Assembly (NCBI GenBank): GCA_044432945.1
Contig: JAWXUD010000031.1
Span: forward strand, 1-18,805
DNA: 18,805 nucleotides
Direction of reading: 5' to 3'
Origin: JAWXUD01 sp044432945
GTDB taxonomy: Bacteria; Cyanobacteriota; Vampirovibrionia; Gastranaerophilales; Gastranaerophilaceae
The stretch's first letter is position 1. The number at the start of each line of letters is the position of its first letter. This document shows, piece by piece, positions 1-6,265 of the stretch. Both the position numbers and the translations under genes were made by a program. The notes beneath the pieces are model-generated. The model was not told where the DNA came from and made no database searches. It worked only from the letters and a program-made list of their open reading frames with translations.

Positions 1-243
1 CGCAACCCGCTACAACAATGAATATACCCCACTACATTCCCCCTCAATTTCCCCAATAAAGATTTTTTGCCCCGAATAACTAATAAAAAACATATCAAAT
101 TTTTCTCATATTTAAACAACATAAATACAAGATTATACAAATGATTTATTAACCATCTATACGGTAAACAACTTTGCCATCAAGAGCTTTAGTCTTATCC
201 GTTCTACATTTATAAATATAGCACTTTTAAAAAATAAAAATAG

Positions 244-281
244 TCCCCAAAAAAACATACATGAATTCATGTCCCCAAAAA
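244..281. repeat. 14-bp palindrome flanked by 10-bp direct repeat
   Basis: The sequence ACATGAATTCATGT (259-272) is a perfect palindrome. TCCCCAAAAA occurs at 244-253 and again at 272-281, bracketing it. This is seen directly. The function is unknown; it could be a protein-binding site or the remains of a small repeat. Confidence 0.4.
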
Positions 282-298
282 TACGGACAAAGTATTAT

Positions 299-332
299 AA
301 AAAACAGCTTAAAAGAGAACCGTGTCAAAGCT
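299..332 (-). terminator. Weak candidate terminator after the ZIP transporter
   Basis: Read on the minus strand, AAGCT (332-328) pairs with AGCTT (310-306) across a 17-nt loop and is followed by a run of U from 304 to 299. The stem is only five base pairs, so the call is weak. It lies 25 nt after the stop codon of the metal transporter. Confidence 0.3.
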
Positions 333-356
333 TAAAAAACATATTTGCAAAACTAT

Positions 357-1154
357 TTAGTGGATTAAAATCAAGCTCATCCAAATAAATAGCATGCCAG
401 AAATTATACCAATCATCGACAAATGCCAATTTCCATACTCTCTAGACAACGGCAAAAGAGTATCAAAACTGATATATATCATAATCCCCGCCACAGCGGC
501 TAAAAGAATCCCTACCAAAATTTGAGGGACAAACAAACTGAACAAAAACATTCCAATCAATGCCCCAATCGGCTCAGAAATCCCAGACAATGCTGCATAC
601 ATCATTGCATAACGCTTTTTACCAGTAACATGATATATAGGCAAAGCAACAGCAATCCCCTCTGGAATATTATGAATTGCAATCGCCAATCCAACAGAAA
701 CACCCAAAGAAACATTTTGCGTAGTAGTTAAAAAAGTAGCCATACCCTCAGGAAAATTATGAACACAAATTGCGACCGCAGTAAGCAAACCCGCACGTTT
801 GATTTTATGCTGATGCTTGCAAGGAGCATCAGGCTCTAAAATTTCATCAGGATCAACGTGATCTGGCAAAAAATAATCTATTAAAATAGCCACAATAACA
901 CCCACGATAAACCCAGCAAAAATCAACCATTCATTAGTTTTAGGGAAATTTACAGCCAACATATCACGAGCCGCAGGCAAGATATCAGTGAAAGATAAAA
1001 ATATCATCACCCCAGCTGAAAAACCCAAGCCAATTGATAAAACCCTTAAATTGTCACGCTTTACCATAAACGCAACAACAGCACCAATCGCAGTAGCCAA
1101 GCCTGCAAGAAGTGTGATTGTCATCGCTATAAAAAAGTTTTGAGGTAATATCAT
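357..1154 (-). CDS. zupT: ZIP-family divalent metal transporter (ZupT-like)
   Basis: A 265-residue integral membrane protein of the ZIP family, expected to import zinc and possibly iron or manganese across the inner membrane. Hydrophobic segments alternate with short loops. The two diagnostic metal-site motifs are present: HNFPEG at residues 132-137 and HNIPEG at 161-166. SEPIG follows at 193-197, as in ZupT. A cytoplasmic loop near residues 98-118 carries Asp, Glu, His and Cys residues (DHVDPDE, then CKHQH), typical of the variable metal-binding loop. The ATG at 1154 has an AAGGAA ribosome site about ten bases upstream. It begins 47 bp after the FliI-like ATPase stop on the same strand, with no terminator seen between, so the two are probably co-transcribed. 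The family is clear; metal specificity cannot be read from sequence. Confidence 0.93.
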   Translation of the reverse strand: MILPQNFFIAMTITLLAGLATAIGAVVAFMVKRDNLRVLSIGLGFSAGVMIFLSFTDILPAARDMLAVNFPKTNEWLIFAGFIVGVIVAILIDYFLPDHVDPDEILEPDAPCKHQHKIKRAGLLTAVAICVHNFPEGMATFLTTTQNVSLGVSVGLAIAIHNIPEGIAVALPIYHVTGKKRYAMMYAALSGISEPIGALIGMFLFSLFVPQILVGILLAAVAGIMIYISFDTLLPLSREYGNWHLSMIGIISGMLFIWMSLILIH

Positions 1155-1201
1155 TTTGACTAGTTTCCTTCAAAAAAATATTAACACAGAAGTTTTTTAA
1201 A

Positions 1202-2548
1202 TTAAATATCAATATTTCTCATCATGTTAATCAAATTATTTATCGTACTCTGCATATCAACACTATCAGAAGTTCTTTGTTGTAAAAACGCATTCACCTC
1301 AGGAATCATTTGAATGGCAATATCAAGTTTTGGATTAGAACCCTGCTGATACATACCAACATCAATCAAATCCTTATTCTCTCTATACATCGCAAGTATT
1401 TTTCTCATCTTCGCAGCAGCATCTTTATGCTCATTACTAGAAATCGCAGACATCAACCTCGAAATACTTCCTAATACATCAATCGCAGGATAATGGTTAG
1501 CCTCTGCAACTTTTCTAGACAAGAAAACGTGTCCGTCAACAATACCACGAACCGTATCTACAATTGGATCAGAAATATCATCACCTTCCATCAAAACAGT
1601 ATAAAGTGCCGTAATAGAACCCTTAGGAGAATTCCCTGTACGCTCTAAAGCTTTTTGCAACCAAGAAAAAATTGAAGGCGGATATCCTTTCATCGTAGGT
1701 GGTTCACCGATTGACAACCCAACCTCACGCCCAGCCATCGCACAACGTGTAATAGTATCAGTCATCAAAAACACCTTTTTTCCCTGATCCCTAAAATATT
1801 CACAAACCGCAGTAGCAGTCAACAAAGCTTTTTGCCTAATCAAAGGAGGTTGATCACCAGTAGAACAAACCAACACTGATTTTTTCATACCCTCAACACC
1901 CAACGAATCCTCAACAAACTCCTTAACCTCACGACCACGCTCCCCAATAAGAGCCATGACGTTTACATCAGCATCAGAATTTCTTGCAATCATACCCAAA
2001 AGCGTACTTTTACCAACCCCAGAACCAGCAAACAACCCCATACGCTGTCCGCAACCAAAAGTCATACAACCATCTATCGCACGAACCCCAGTTGAAAACT
2101 GTTCATGAATTATAGGACGCTCAAAAGGTCCTGGCGGTTGCCCCTCAATAGGTCGCCAAACAGCCCCTGTTGTATCTAATGGCTTGTCATCAATAGGATC
2201 GCCCATAGGGTTTATCAACCTACCTAGCAAAAATTCACCAACAGGAATAATTATAGGCTTGCCAGTAGAAGTAACCAAACTTCCCTGCCCAATGCCTTCA
2301 CCATCATATAACAATAGCAATTGTGCAGCTTCACCTTTGAACGCAACTACTTCTGCAGGTTTTTGACGCCCGTCCGCCGTCTCGATAAAACATAAATCAC
2401 CTATCTTCAAACCAGGCAACTTAACCTCAACAGTCAGACCCAATAACTTAGAAACAGTGCCACGAAATTTATATAATTGCGTATTTTCTAACTTATTTCT
2501 AACATCACTTTTCAATTTATCTAAATATTTAGTATCAAGTCCGTCCAT
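1202..2548 (-). CDS. fliI: Flagellar/type III secretion ATPase, FliI/SctN family
   Basis: A 448-residue RecA-fold ATPase that in its family drives export of flagellar or type III substrates at the cytoplasmic face of the export gate. Counting from the ATG at 2548: beta-barrel N-domain at about 15-95, Walker A AGSGVGKST at 174-182, GERGREV at 202-208 (a FliI/SctN signature), Walker B VFLMTD at 259-264, then the EPPTMKGYPPS region. The length fits FliI (about 440-460). The frame stays open upstream to a TTG at 2584, but that TTG forms the -35 box of a good promoter, and the conserved N-domain begins after the ATG at 2548. The -10 box ends 7 nt before this ATG. No FliJ, FliH, FlhA or other flagellar gene is nearby; the downstream gene is a metal transporter. 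SctN or a repurposed secretion ATPase is an alternative to FliI. Confidence 0.88.
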   Translation of the reverse strand: MDGLDTKYLDKLKSDVRNKLENTQLYKFRGTVSKLLGLTVEVKLPGLKIGDLCFIETADGRQKPAEVVAFKGEAAQLLLLYDGEGIGQGSLVTSTGKPIIIPVGEFLLGRLINPMGDPIDDKPLDTTGAVWRPIEGQPPGPFERPIIHEQFSTGVRAIDGCMTFGCGQRMGLFAGSGVGKSTLLGMIARNSDADVNVMALIGERGREVKEFVEDSLGVEGMKKSVLVCSTGDQPPLIRQKALLTATAVCEYFRDQGKKVFLMTDTITRCAMAGREVGLSIGEPPTMKGYPPSIFSWLQKALERTGNSPKGSITALYTVLMEGDDISDPIVDTVRGIVDGHVFLSRKVAEANHYPAIDVLGSISRLMSAISSNEHKDAAAKMRKILAMYRENKDLIDVGMYQQGSNPKLDIAIQMIPEVNAFLQQRTSDSVDMQSTINNLINMMRNIDI

Positions 2549-2555
2549 ATACCTT

Positions 2556-2584
2556 ATTATAATCATAATCACTACAATAATCAA
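2556..2584 (-). promoter_or_regulatory. Promoter of the FliI-like/ZIP operon
   Basis: On the minus strand TTGATT (2584-2579) and TATAAT (2561-2556) are separated by exactly 17 bp. The -10 hexamer ends 7 nt before ATG 2548, so transcription is predicted to start at or within a base or two of the start codon. Little room is left for a ribosome site (only an AAGG inside those 7 nt). Confidence 0.7.
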
Positions 2585-2617
2585 ATTGTAACAAATTATG
2601 TATTTACAAAAAAAGGC

Positions 2618-2646
2618 TTGATTATTGGTTTTTTTTCTGCTTTAAT
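2618..2646 (+). promoter_or_regulatory. Promoter of rpsP
   Basis: TTGATT (2618-2623) and TTTAAT (2641-2646) are 17 bp apart. The predicted start near 2653 gives a leader of about 107 nt before rpsP. This promoter lies back to back with the one for the FliI-like gene. Confidence 0.6.
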
Positions 2647-2681
2647 GTTCTTGGAAAAGACAAATCCTCTTGGCTTTTTCC

Positions 2682-2726
2682 TGAATTCAATAAATACAGC
2701 GCGGCTGCCGTGTTTAGGTGAATTCA
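2682..2726 (+). promoter_or_regulatory. Structured 5' leader hairpin of rpsP
   Basis: TGAATTCA at 2682-2689 pairs with the identical self-complementary TGAATTCA at 2719-2726. Inside it TAAAtACA can pair with TGTTTA, and the apical loop holds the GC-rich gcgcggctgccg. A smaller hairpin, GGAAAA with TTTTCC, precedes it at about 2653-2681. The structure lies between the predicted transcription start and the ribosome site AAGAAGGAAA (2741-2750). Many ribosomal protein operons use leader structures for feedback control, but no known motif is recognised here. Confidence 0.45.
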
Positions 2727-2759
2727 ATTAGTACAAATTAAAGAAGGAAAAATCAAACA

Positions 2760-3191
2760 ATGTTAAAAATCAGATTAAAAAGATTAGGTGCAAAAAAAGC
2801 TCCTACATACAGAATTATAGTAATCAATTCTACAACAAAACGTGAAGGTAGACCTGTTCAAGAATTAGGACACTACAATCCAAAAACTAAAGTTATGAAA
2901 TTAGACTTAACTACTGCTCAAGATTGGATTAAAAAAGGTGCTCAACCAACTGAAACAGTTGCATACCTAATCGCTAATTGTAACGCTGATGGTACACTAA
3001 ACTACAAAAAAAGCGAAACTGTGAAACTTTCTAAAAAAGCTCAAGCTAAAGTAGCTGCGGAAGCTAAAGCTAAAGCTGAGGAAGAAGCTAAAGCGGTGGC
3101 AGCAGCGGCTGAGAAAGAAGCGGCTGAAGCTGCTAAAGTTGAAGCAACTGAAGAAGAAGTTGTTGCTGAAGAAGCTACTACAGAAGCGTAG
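2760..3191 (+). CDS. rpsP: 30S ribosomal protein S16 with acidic/Ala-rich C-terminal tail
   Basis: Encodes S16, a small-subunit protein that binds 16S rRNA and helps assemble the 5' domain. Residues 1-85 match the family: the start MLKIRLKRLGAKKAPTYRI, then REGRPVQELGHYNP and the KKGAQPTETV segment. S16 is normally about 80-90 residues, but this protein runs to 143 because of a low-complexity tail (about 93-143) made of Ala, Glu and Lys, predicted to be helical or disordered. A strong ribosome site AAGAAGGAAA lies about 9 bases before the ATG. The usual neighbours (rimM, trmD, rplS, ffh) are absent; the gene is a single-gene unit with its own promoter, leader hairpin and terminator. The S16 assignment is secure; the role of the tail is unknown. 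Confidence 0.96.
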   Translation: MLKIRLKRLGAKKAPTYRIIVINSTTKREGRPVQELGHYNPKTKVMKLDLTTAQDWIKKGAQPTETVAYLIANCNADGTLNYKKSETVKLSKKAQAKVAAEAKAKAEEEAKAVAAAAEKEAAEAAKVEATEEEVVAEEATTEA

Positions 3192-3211
3192 TTCAAAAAC
3201 AATTTATAAAC

Positions 3212-3252
3212 AAAAAACCTCTCAGATTTCAAGAAATTTGAGAGGTTTTTTT
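3212..3252 (+). terminator. Terminator after rpsP, probably bidirectional
   Basis: CCTCTCAGATTTC pairs with GAAATTTGAGAGG around a short loop with one G-U wobble. It has an A run on the left and a T run (3246-3252) on the right, so it can stop transcription both from rpsP and from the convergent gene ending at 3274. Confidence 0.88.
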
Positions 3253-3273
3253 ATGAATGATTTTTATTCTTTA

Positions 3274-3753
3274 TTATTTGTTATATTTACTAATCTCTTG
3301 GAAATAGCTCTCCAATGCCAAATATCCCTTATAAATCTCGTTAGAGATAGTTGCATAATGATTAGCGATAATAAATTTTAATTCCTTTGCTCTTATTTCA
3401 AGAATAGTATCAGCATCATTTTTAAATTTTTCATCAGGGTATAACGCCCATTTTTGCAACAACGCCAATTCTTCATACATCTGTTTAATAGTTGTAAACT
3501 CTAATGTATTAAAATCATATTTTGATAACAAAGATTTTTCAACATTCGAAATTCTTGATTGAACAGCTTGAAATTGAAAAATGCGTTTGATGATAACATA
3601 ATTATCAGCAATTTTTTTATGAGAATATGGAATAATATTTTTTGCAAGCAAGGCAGTAAACGAACGTGAAGTAAAAACTTCATTTTCGCTTGAAAATGTG
3701 CTTTTTGAGGTTAGGTCAAAATTTGATTTTTTCTCTAAAATATTATCTATCAT
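3274..3753 (-). CDS. Hypothetical protein of 159 residues
   Basis: Not recognised. The protein is soluble, with no signal peptide or membrane segment. Residues 1-40 are polar and probably flexible (many Ser, Thr and Asn). About 45-155 looks largely helical, with regularly spaced hydrophobic residues and possible coiled-coil stretches around IIKRIFQFQAVQSRISNVEK and EELALLQKWA. It is a real gene by several signs: the ATG at 3753 has a clear GGGAGAA ribosome site four bases upstream, a TATAAT-like box lies at 3778-3773, and the 3' end abuts the shared terminator of rpsP. It is a single-gene unit convergent with rpsP. No function is proposed. Confidence 0.75.
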   Translation of the reverse strand: MIDNILEKKSNFDLTSKSTFSSENEVFTSRSFTALLAKNIIPYSHKKIADNYVIIKRIFQFQAVQSRISNVEKSLLSKYDFNTLEFTTIKQMYEELALLQKWALYPDEKFKNDADTILEIRAKELKFIIANHYATISNEIYKGYLALESYFQEISKYNK

Positions 3754-3862
3754 TCTATTCTCCCGAACTGTTATTATAATATATTAATCATGTTTATTTG
3801 TCATGTATTTTTTGTCAAACCCTTAACATCTGTTTACAAGTAAAGAGTATTTGATTTCAGCA

Positions 3863-3902
3863 ATAAAGAGGCGATTTTTGTTAACAAAAATCGCCTCTTT
3901 AT
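3863..3902 (-). terminator. 40-bp perfect palindrome, terminator of speD
   Basis: All 20 bases on each side of the centre (3882/3883) are complementary; the arms contain AAAGAGGCGATTTTTG. It starts 30 nt after the speD stop. The U tract that follows on the minus strand is poor (UAUUGC), so terminator is the likeliest but not the only reading. It also separates speD from the next minus-strand gene, which has its own start signals. Confidence 0.7.
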
Positions 3903-3931
3903 ATTATTTTATATTCTTATAAATTACCTAA

Positions 3932-4402
3932 TTAATTATTAAATTGTTCAATAATTTCAAAAGGTTTTTCAGCAACTTTTAAAGTGGCTTCATCAATAAT
4001 ACCTCTTTTAAGTTCAGTGAACGTTGCTTTTTTTGAATTAAACATTTTTTTCAAAAATTCATAAGACACTTTCGGATCGCACTTGTCGCCACAAGTAAAT
4101 AAATCTACTGCTGCGTAACCAAGTTCTGGCCAAGTGTGAATAGCCAAATGACTTTCTGAAATAATTACAACTCCAGAAACTCCATATGGGTTAAACATAT
4201 GAAAACATTTCTGAACGATTGTCGCTCCGCATTCTAGTGCTGCGTCAACCATGTGTTTTTCAACTTTGTCAATGCTATTTAGTGTGTTAGGGTCGCATTC
4301 AAAAAATTCTGCTAGTACGTGTTGTCCTAAGTGGATTTCTTTTTGTCCGTTCTCTTGAACTAATGTAAAAGGTGATGTTATTGCCAATTCATGTGCCTCC
4401 AT
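3932..4402 (-). CDS. speD: S-adenosylmethionine decarboxylase proenzyme
   Basis: Produces decarboxylated S-adenosylmethionine, the aminopropyl donor for spermidine synthesis. It is the short prokaryotic class (156 residues), which self-cleaves to make a pyruvoyl group. The cleavage motif is ISESHLAIHTWPE: cleavage is expected between Glu83 and Ser84. His89 and Cys104 sit at the same spacing from the Ser as the processing and catalytic residues in the Thermotoga enzyme (63, 68, 83). The N-terminus is about 20 residues longer than that enzyme. The ATG at 4402 has no ribosome site upstream, whereas GGAGG lies inside its second and third codons, 8 nt before an in-frame TTG (codon 6, 4387), which may be the true start. 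The partner gene speE is about 7.4 kb away at 11769. Confidence 0.95.
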   Translation of the reverse strand: MEAHELAITSPFTLVQENGQKEIHLGQHVLAEFFECDPNTLNSIDKVEKHMVDAALECGATIVQKCFHMFNPYGVSGVVIISESHLAIHTWPELGYAAVDLFTCGDKCDPKVSYEFLKKMFNSKKATFTELKRGIIDEATLKVAEKPFEIIEQFNN

Positions 4403-4520
4403 TCTATAAATGTATATGTTCTAACTTTTTTTTGCTTTCGCAATTAATATATTACAATAAAAATCCAAAAATTTGTAAATTTTACACTTATTTTTATTTT
4501 TTTTATTTTAGATACCAATC

Positions 4521-4554
4521 AATAATGCCTCAAGTATTGATTTGATGCATTATT
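4521..4554. repeat. Inverted repeat in the speD/response regulator gap
   Basis: AATAATGC (4521-4528) and GCATTATT (4547-4554) are perfect complements with an 18-nt spacer, in the 236-bp gap between the divergent speD and response regulator genes. It could be a regulator site or a transcript hairpin; nothing decides between them. Confidence 0.35.
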
Positions 4555-4572
4555 CAGGCGACTTAATTCAAT

Positions 4573-4590
4573 TTAACAATTGTTAACATT
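4573..4590 (+). promoter_or_regulatory. HLR1-like direct repeat upstream of the RpaA-like gene
   Basis: TTAACAATTG (4573) and TTAACATTGT (4583) are repeated with a 10-bp period, and a weaker copy TTAATTCAAT sits one period upstream (4563). The cyanobacterial HLR1 site bound by RpaB is K-TTACA-WW-NN-K-TTACA-WW; this site matches 14 of the 16 defined positions. The first 14 bases also form a palindrome. If transcription starts at the ATG (4639), the site covers -66 to -49. It also resembles Bacillus PhoP boxes (TTAACA repeats). Binding is inferred. Confidence 0.45.
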
Positions 4591-4626
4591 GTAGTAAATA
4601 GATGTAAAAAAAGCAGTTTTTTGTAT

Positions 4627-4632
4627 TAAAAT
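4627..4632 (+). promoter_or_regulatory. -10 box, predicted leaderless start of the response regulator
   Basis: TAAAAT ends 6 nt before the ATG at 4639 and there is no ribosome site. No -35 hexamer is recognisable, in keeping with an activated promoter using the repeat at 4573-4590. Confidence 0.45.
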
Positions 4633-4638
4633 TAATCT

Positions 4639-5334
4639 ATGAATAAAATTTTAGTAATCGATGATGATATTGCAATAAACGAACTTATTCGTGTCAATCT
4701 TGAACTGGCTGGATATGATGTCATATCCGCACTTGATGGAACAAAAGGGTTCGCACTCTGCAAACAAGAGCGACCATCGTTGGTTGTTTTAGATGTCATG
4801 ATGCCTGATGTTGATGGGTTTGCAGTTGCACAACGCATACGGAACAACGAGGATACAAAATACACTCCAATAATTATGCTAACAGCACTTTCGCAATTAA
4901 ACAACAAATCAACTGGGTTTGGCATTGGCGTAGACGATTATTTGGTAAAACCTTTTGAGATGGAAGAATTATTAATGCGAATTCGTGCATTATTAAAGCG
5001 TTCAAAACAAATTCCAACTAGTGCTTTTGTGCAAGAGGTTTACACATTAGGTGAGATTACGATTGTACCAGAGATTTATAGTGTAAAAATCAATGAAAAA
5101 ACTGCTAAATTGACGCCGATTGAATTTGATATATTCAATTTATTATTTCAAAATAATGGCTTAGCAGTATCTTCATCACGCCTTTTAGAAGAGGTTTGGG
5201 GTTATGCTCCAGATGATGAGGTTGAAACTTTACGAGTACATATAAAACATATCCGAACAAAAATAGCTAAAATTGCACCTGATAAAAAATATATCGAAAC
5301 GATTTATGGTGGTGGCTATAAGCTTAACGCTTAA
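4639..5334 (+). CDS. OmpR-family response regulator, RpaA-like
   Basis: A 231-residue transcription factor with an N-terminal receiver (about 2-118) and a C-terminal winged helix (about 135-231). The receiver keeps all active residues: acidic pocket DDD (8-10), phosphoacceptor Asp52, Thr82 and Lys104. From memory of cyanobacterial RpaA, many stretches line up: NLELAGYDV, RALLKRSKQIP, the TIVPE segment, EVWGYAPDDEVETLRVHIKH and the end YIETIYGGGYKL. RpaA is the clock-output regulator in Cyanobacteria and RpaB its close relative; here the family relation is proposed, not the clock role. No kai gene is present. A histidine kinase follows 208 bp downstream on the same strand. The ATG has no ribosome site and a -10 box 6 nt upstream. 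The upstream direct repeats suggest autoregulation. Confidence 0.9.
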   Translation: MNKILVIDDDIAINELIRVNLELAGYDVISALDGTKGFALCKQERPSLVVLDVMMPDVDGFAVAQRIRNNEDTKYTPIIMLTALSQLNNKSTGFGIGVDDYLVKPFEMEELLMRIRALLKRSKQIPTSAFVQEVYTLGEITIVPEIYSVKINEKTAKLTPIEFDIFNLLFQNNGLAVSSSRLLEEVWGYAPDDEVETLRVHIKHIRTKIAKIAPDKKYIETIYGGGYKLNA

Positions 5335-5352
5335 TTCACCTAAATTTTGGAC

Positions 5353-5382
5353 AAAAAAAAGCCATTCTCGAAAAGAACGGCT
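5353..5382 (-). terminator. Minus-strand terminator-like hairpin between regulator and kinase
   Basis: AGCCATTCT (5360-5368) pairs with AGAACGGCT (5374-5382) with one mismatch. The eight A residues at 5353-5360 become a U run on the minus strand, so the structure has the polarity of a minus-strand terminator. On the plus strand it could only act as a hairpin without a U tract after the regulator stop. No minus-strand gene is visible upstream of it. Confidence 0.55.
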
Positions 5383-5400
5383 ACCAGACTTGGGGGAGGA

Positions 5401-5425
5401 ATAATAAATCTTTATGATTTATTAT
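5401..5425 (+). repeat. AT-only perfect hairpin in the regulator/kinase gap
   Basis: ATAATAAATC (5401-5410) and GATTTATTAT (5416-5425) are perfect complements with a 5-nt loop. A GGGGGAGGA run just before it (5392-5400) can pair in part with GCCCCTC at 5441-5447, so the whole gap can fold. Function unknown. Confidence 0.4.
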
Positions 5426-5527
5426 CATATTTAATTAATCGCCCCTCAAAATCGAAACTTTAATCATATTTAAAAAATCTCATACATATAGATGAGAAAG
5501 AAAAAACTAGATTAATTTAAAAAAATT

Positions 5528-5536
5528 TGTTATAAT
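5528..5536 (+). promoter_or_regulatory. Extended -10 promoter, predicted leaderless start of the kinase
   Basis: TGT-TATAAT is an extended -10 element with a consensus hexamer (5531-5536) ending 6 nt before ATG 5543. There is no recognisable -35 box and no ribosome site, so the mRNA is predicted to begin at the start codon. Confidence 0.6.
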
Positions 5537-5542
5537 CAGTTT

Positions 5543-6265
5543 ATGGAAAATCAAAATCAAGAAGATTTCATCTCAACCGTAAGCCATGAGCTGAGAACGC
5601 CACTGACATCAATTCGTGGGTTCTCGCAAACGATGCTTAATTCTTGGGAGAAACTTGATGATGAAAACAAAAAGAAGTTTTTAAAAATTATTGAAGAGCA
5701 ATCAAATAGGCTCATCAATCTTGTTGAGAACATGCTTGCAGTAAACAAATTGCAAGATAGTAACAAGAATTTTCATCTTAAAGAGGTTAAAGTCAAGCCG
5801 ATTGTGCAAGCTATAACAACAATATTAAAAAATGAATATAAAAATTGTAGTTTTGAAGTGTCAATTAACGACACAATTTCGATTTTAGCTGACAGAGATA
5901 AGTTTGAACAAATCATGACAAATTTAATCGAAAACGCTTCGAAATATTGTGACCCAAATTCTGTGATAAAAATCTATTCTGATTTTTGTGAGAATAATGA
6001 ATTTGTGTCAATTAGGGTTACGAATAATGGTATTGATATTGATAAAAATGATTATGAAAAGATTTTTGAAAAATTCTCTAGAATTGATAACCCATTAACA
6101 AGACGTGTTCAAGGGAGTGGGTTAGGTCTTTTCATCACAAAAAACCTAGTTGAAAAAATGAATGGAAAGATTTCTGTTAAATCTGAAAATCATCAAACAA
6201 CATTTGAAATAATCCTACCAGCATCTGATATTGAACAACAAGCGAGGAGTGCATGCAATCAGTAA
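5543..6265 (+). CDS. Sensor-less histidine kinase with altered ATP-binding G1 box
   Basis: A 240-residue cytoplasmic transmitter with no membrane segment and no sensor domain: the dimerisation helix begins almost at residue 1. The H box is FISTVSHELRTP with His15. The N box has Asn127 (NLIENASKY), followed by an F box (FEKFSR) and an intact G2 loop GSGLGL at 191-196. The G1 box, normally D-x-G-x-G, reads N-N-G-I-D at 161-165: the adenine-contacting Asp is Asn and the second Gly is Asp. In characterised kinases this Asp is important for ATP binding, so kinase activity may be weak or lost, leaving a phosphatase or a partner-dependent protein. The gene overlaps the next one by 13 nt. Likely partners are the RpaA-like regulator upstream and the receiver proteins downstream. 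Confidence 0.88.
   Translation: MENQNQEDFISTVSHELRTPLTSIRGFSQTMLNSWEKLDDENKKKFLKIIEEQSNRLINLVENMLAVNKLQDSNKNFHLKEVKVKPIVQAITTILKNEYKNCSFEVSINDTISILADRDKFEQIMTNLIENASKYCDPNSVIKIYSDFCENNEFVSIRVTNNGIDIDKNDYEKIFEKFSRIDNPLTRRVQGSGLGLFITKNLVEKMNGKISVKSENHQTTFEIILPASDIEQQARSACNQ

Larger units (their letters stand above)
1..356. other. Intergenic stretch with no convincing gene
   Basis: No frame on either strand has a start with a ribosome site and gene-like composition. On the minus strand a 25-codon open stretch (149-229) reads like protein (it ends in GKVVYRIDG and then stop) but has no start codon and a stop directly before it, so it could be a gene remnant. The rest is A/T-rich with scattered CCCC runs. 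A palindrome flanked by a short direct repeat (244-281) and a weak terminator-like hairpin (299-332) are listed separately. Confidence 0.5.

Noticed and set aside
149..229. Minus-strand stretch of 25 codons ending in GKVVYRIDG
   Set aside because: It reads like protein but has no start codon or ribosome site and is preceded by a stop; at most a remnant, so not called as a gene.
2549..2584. TTG start giving the FliI-like ATPase 12 extra residues
   Set aside because: The TTG is the -35 box and the extra codons cover the spacer and -10 box of a good promoter.
3139..3381. Plus-strand open frame running from the rpsP tail through the terminator
   Set aside because: It is out of frame with rpsP, crosses the terminator and overlaps the convergent hypothetical gene.
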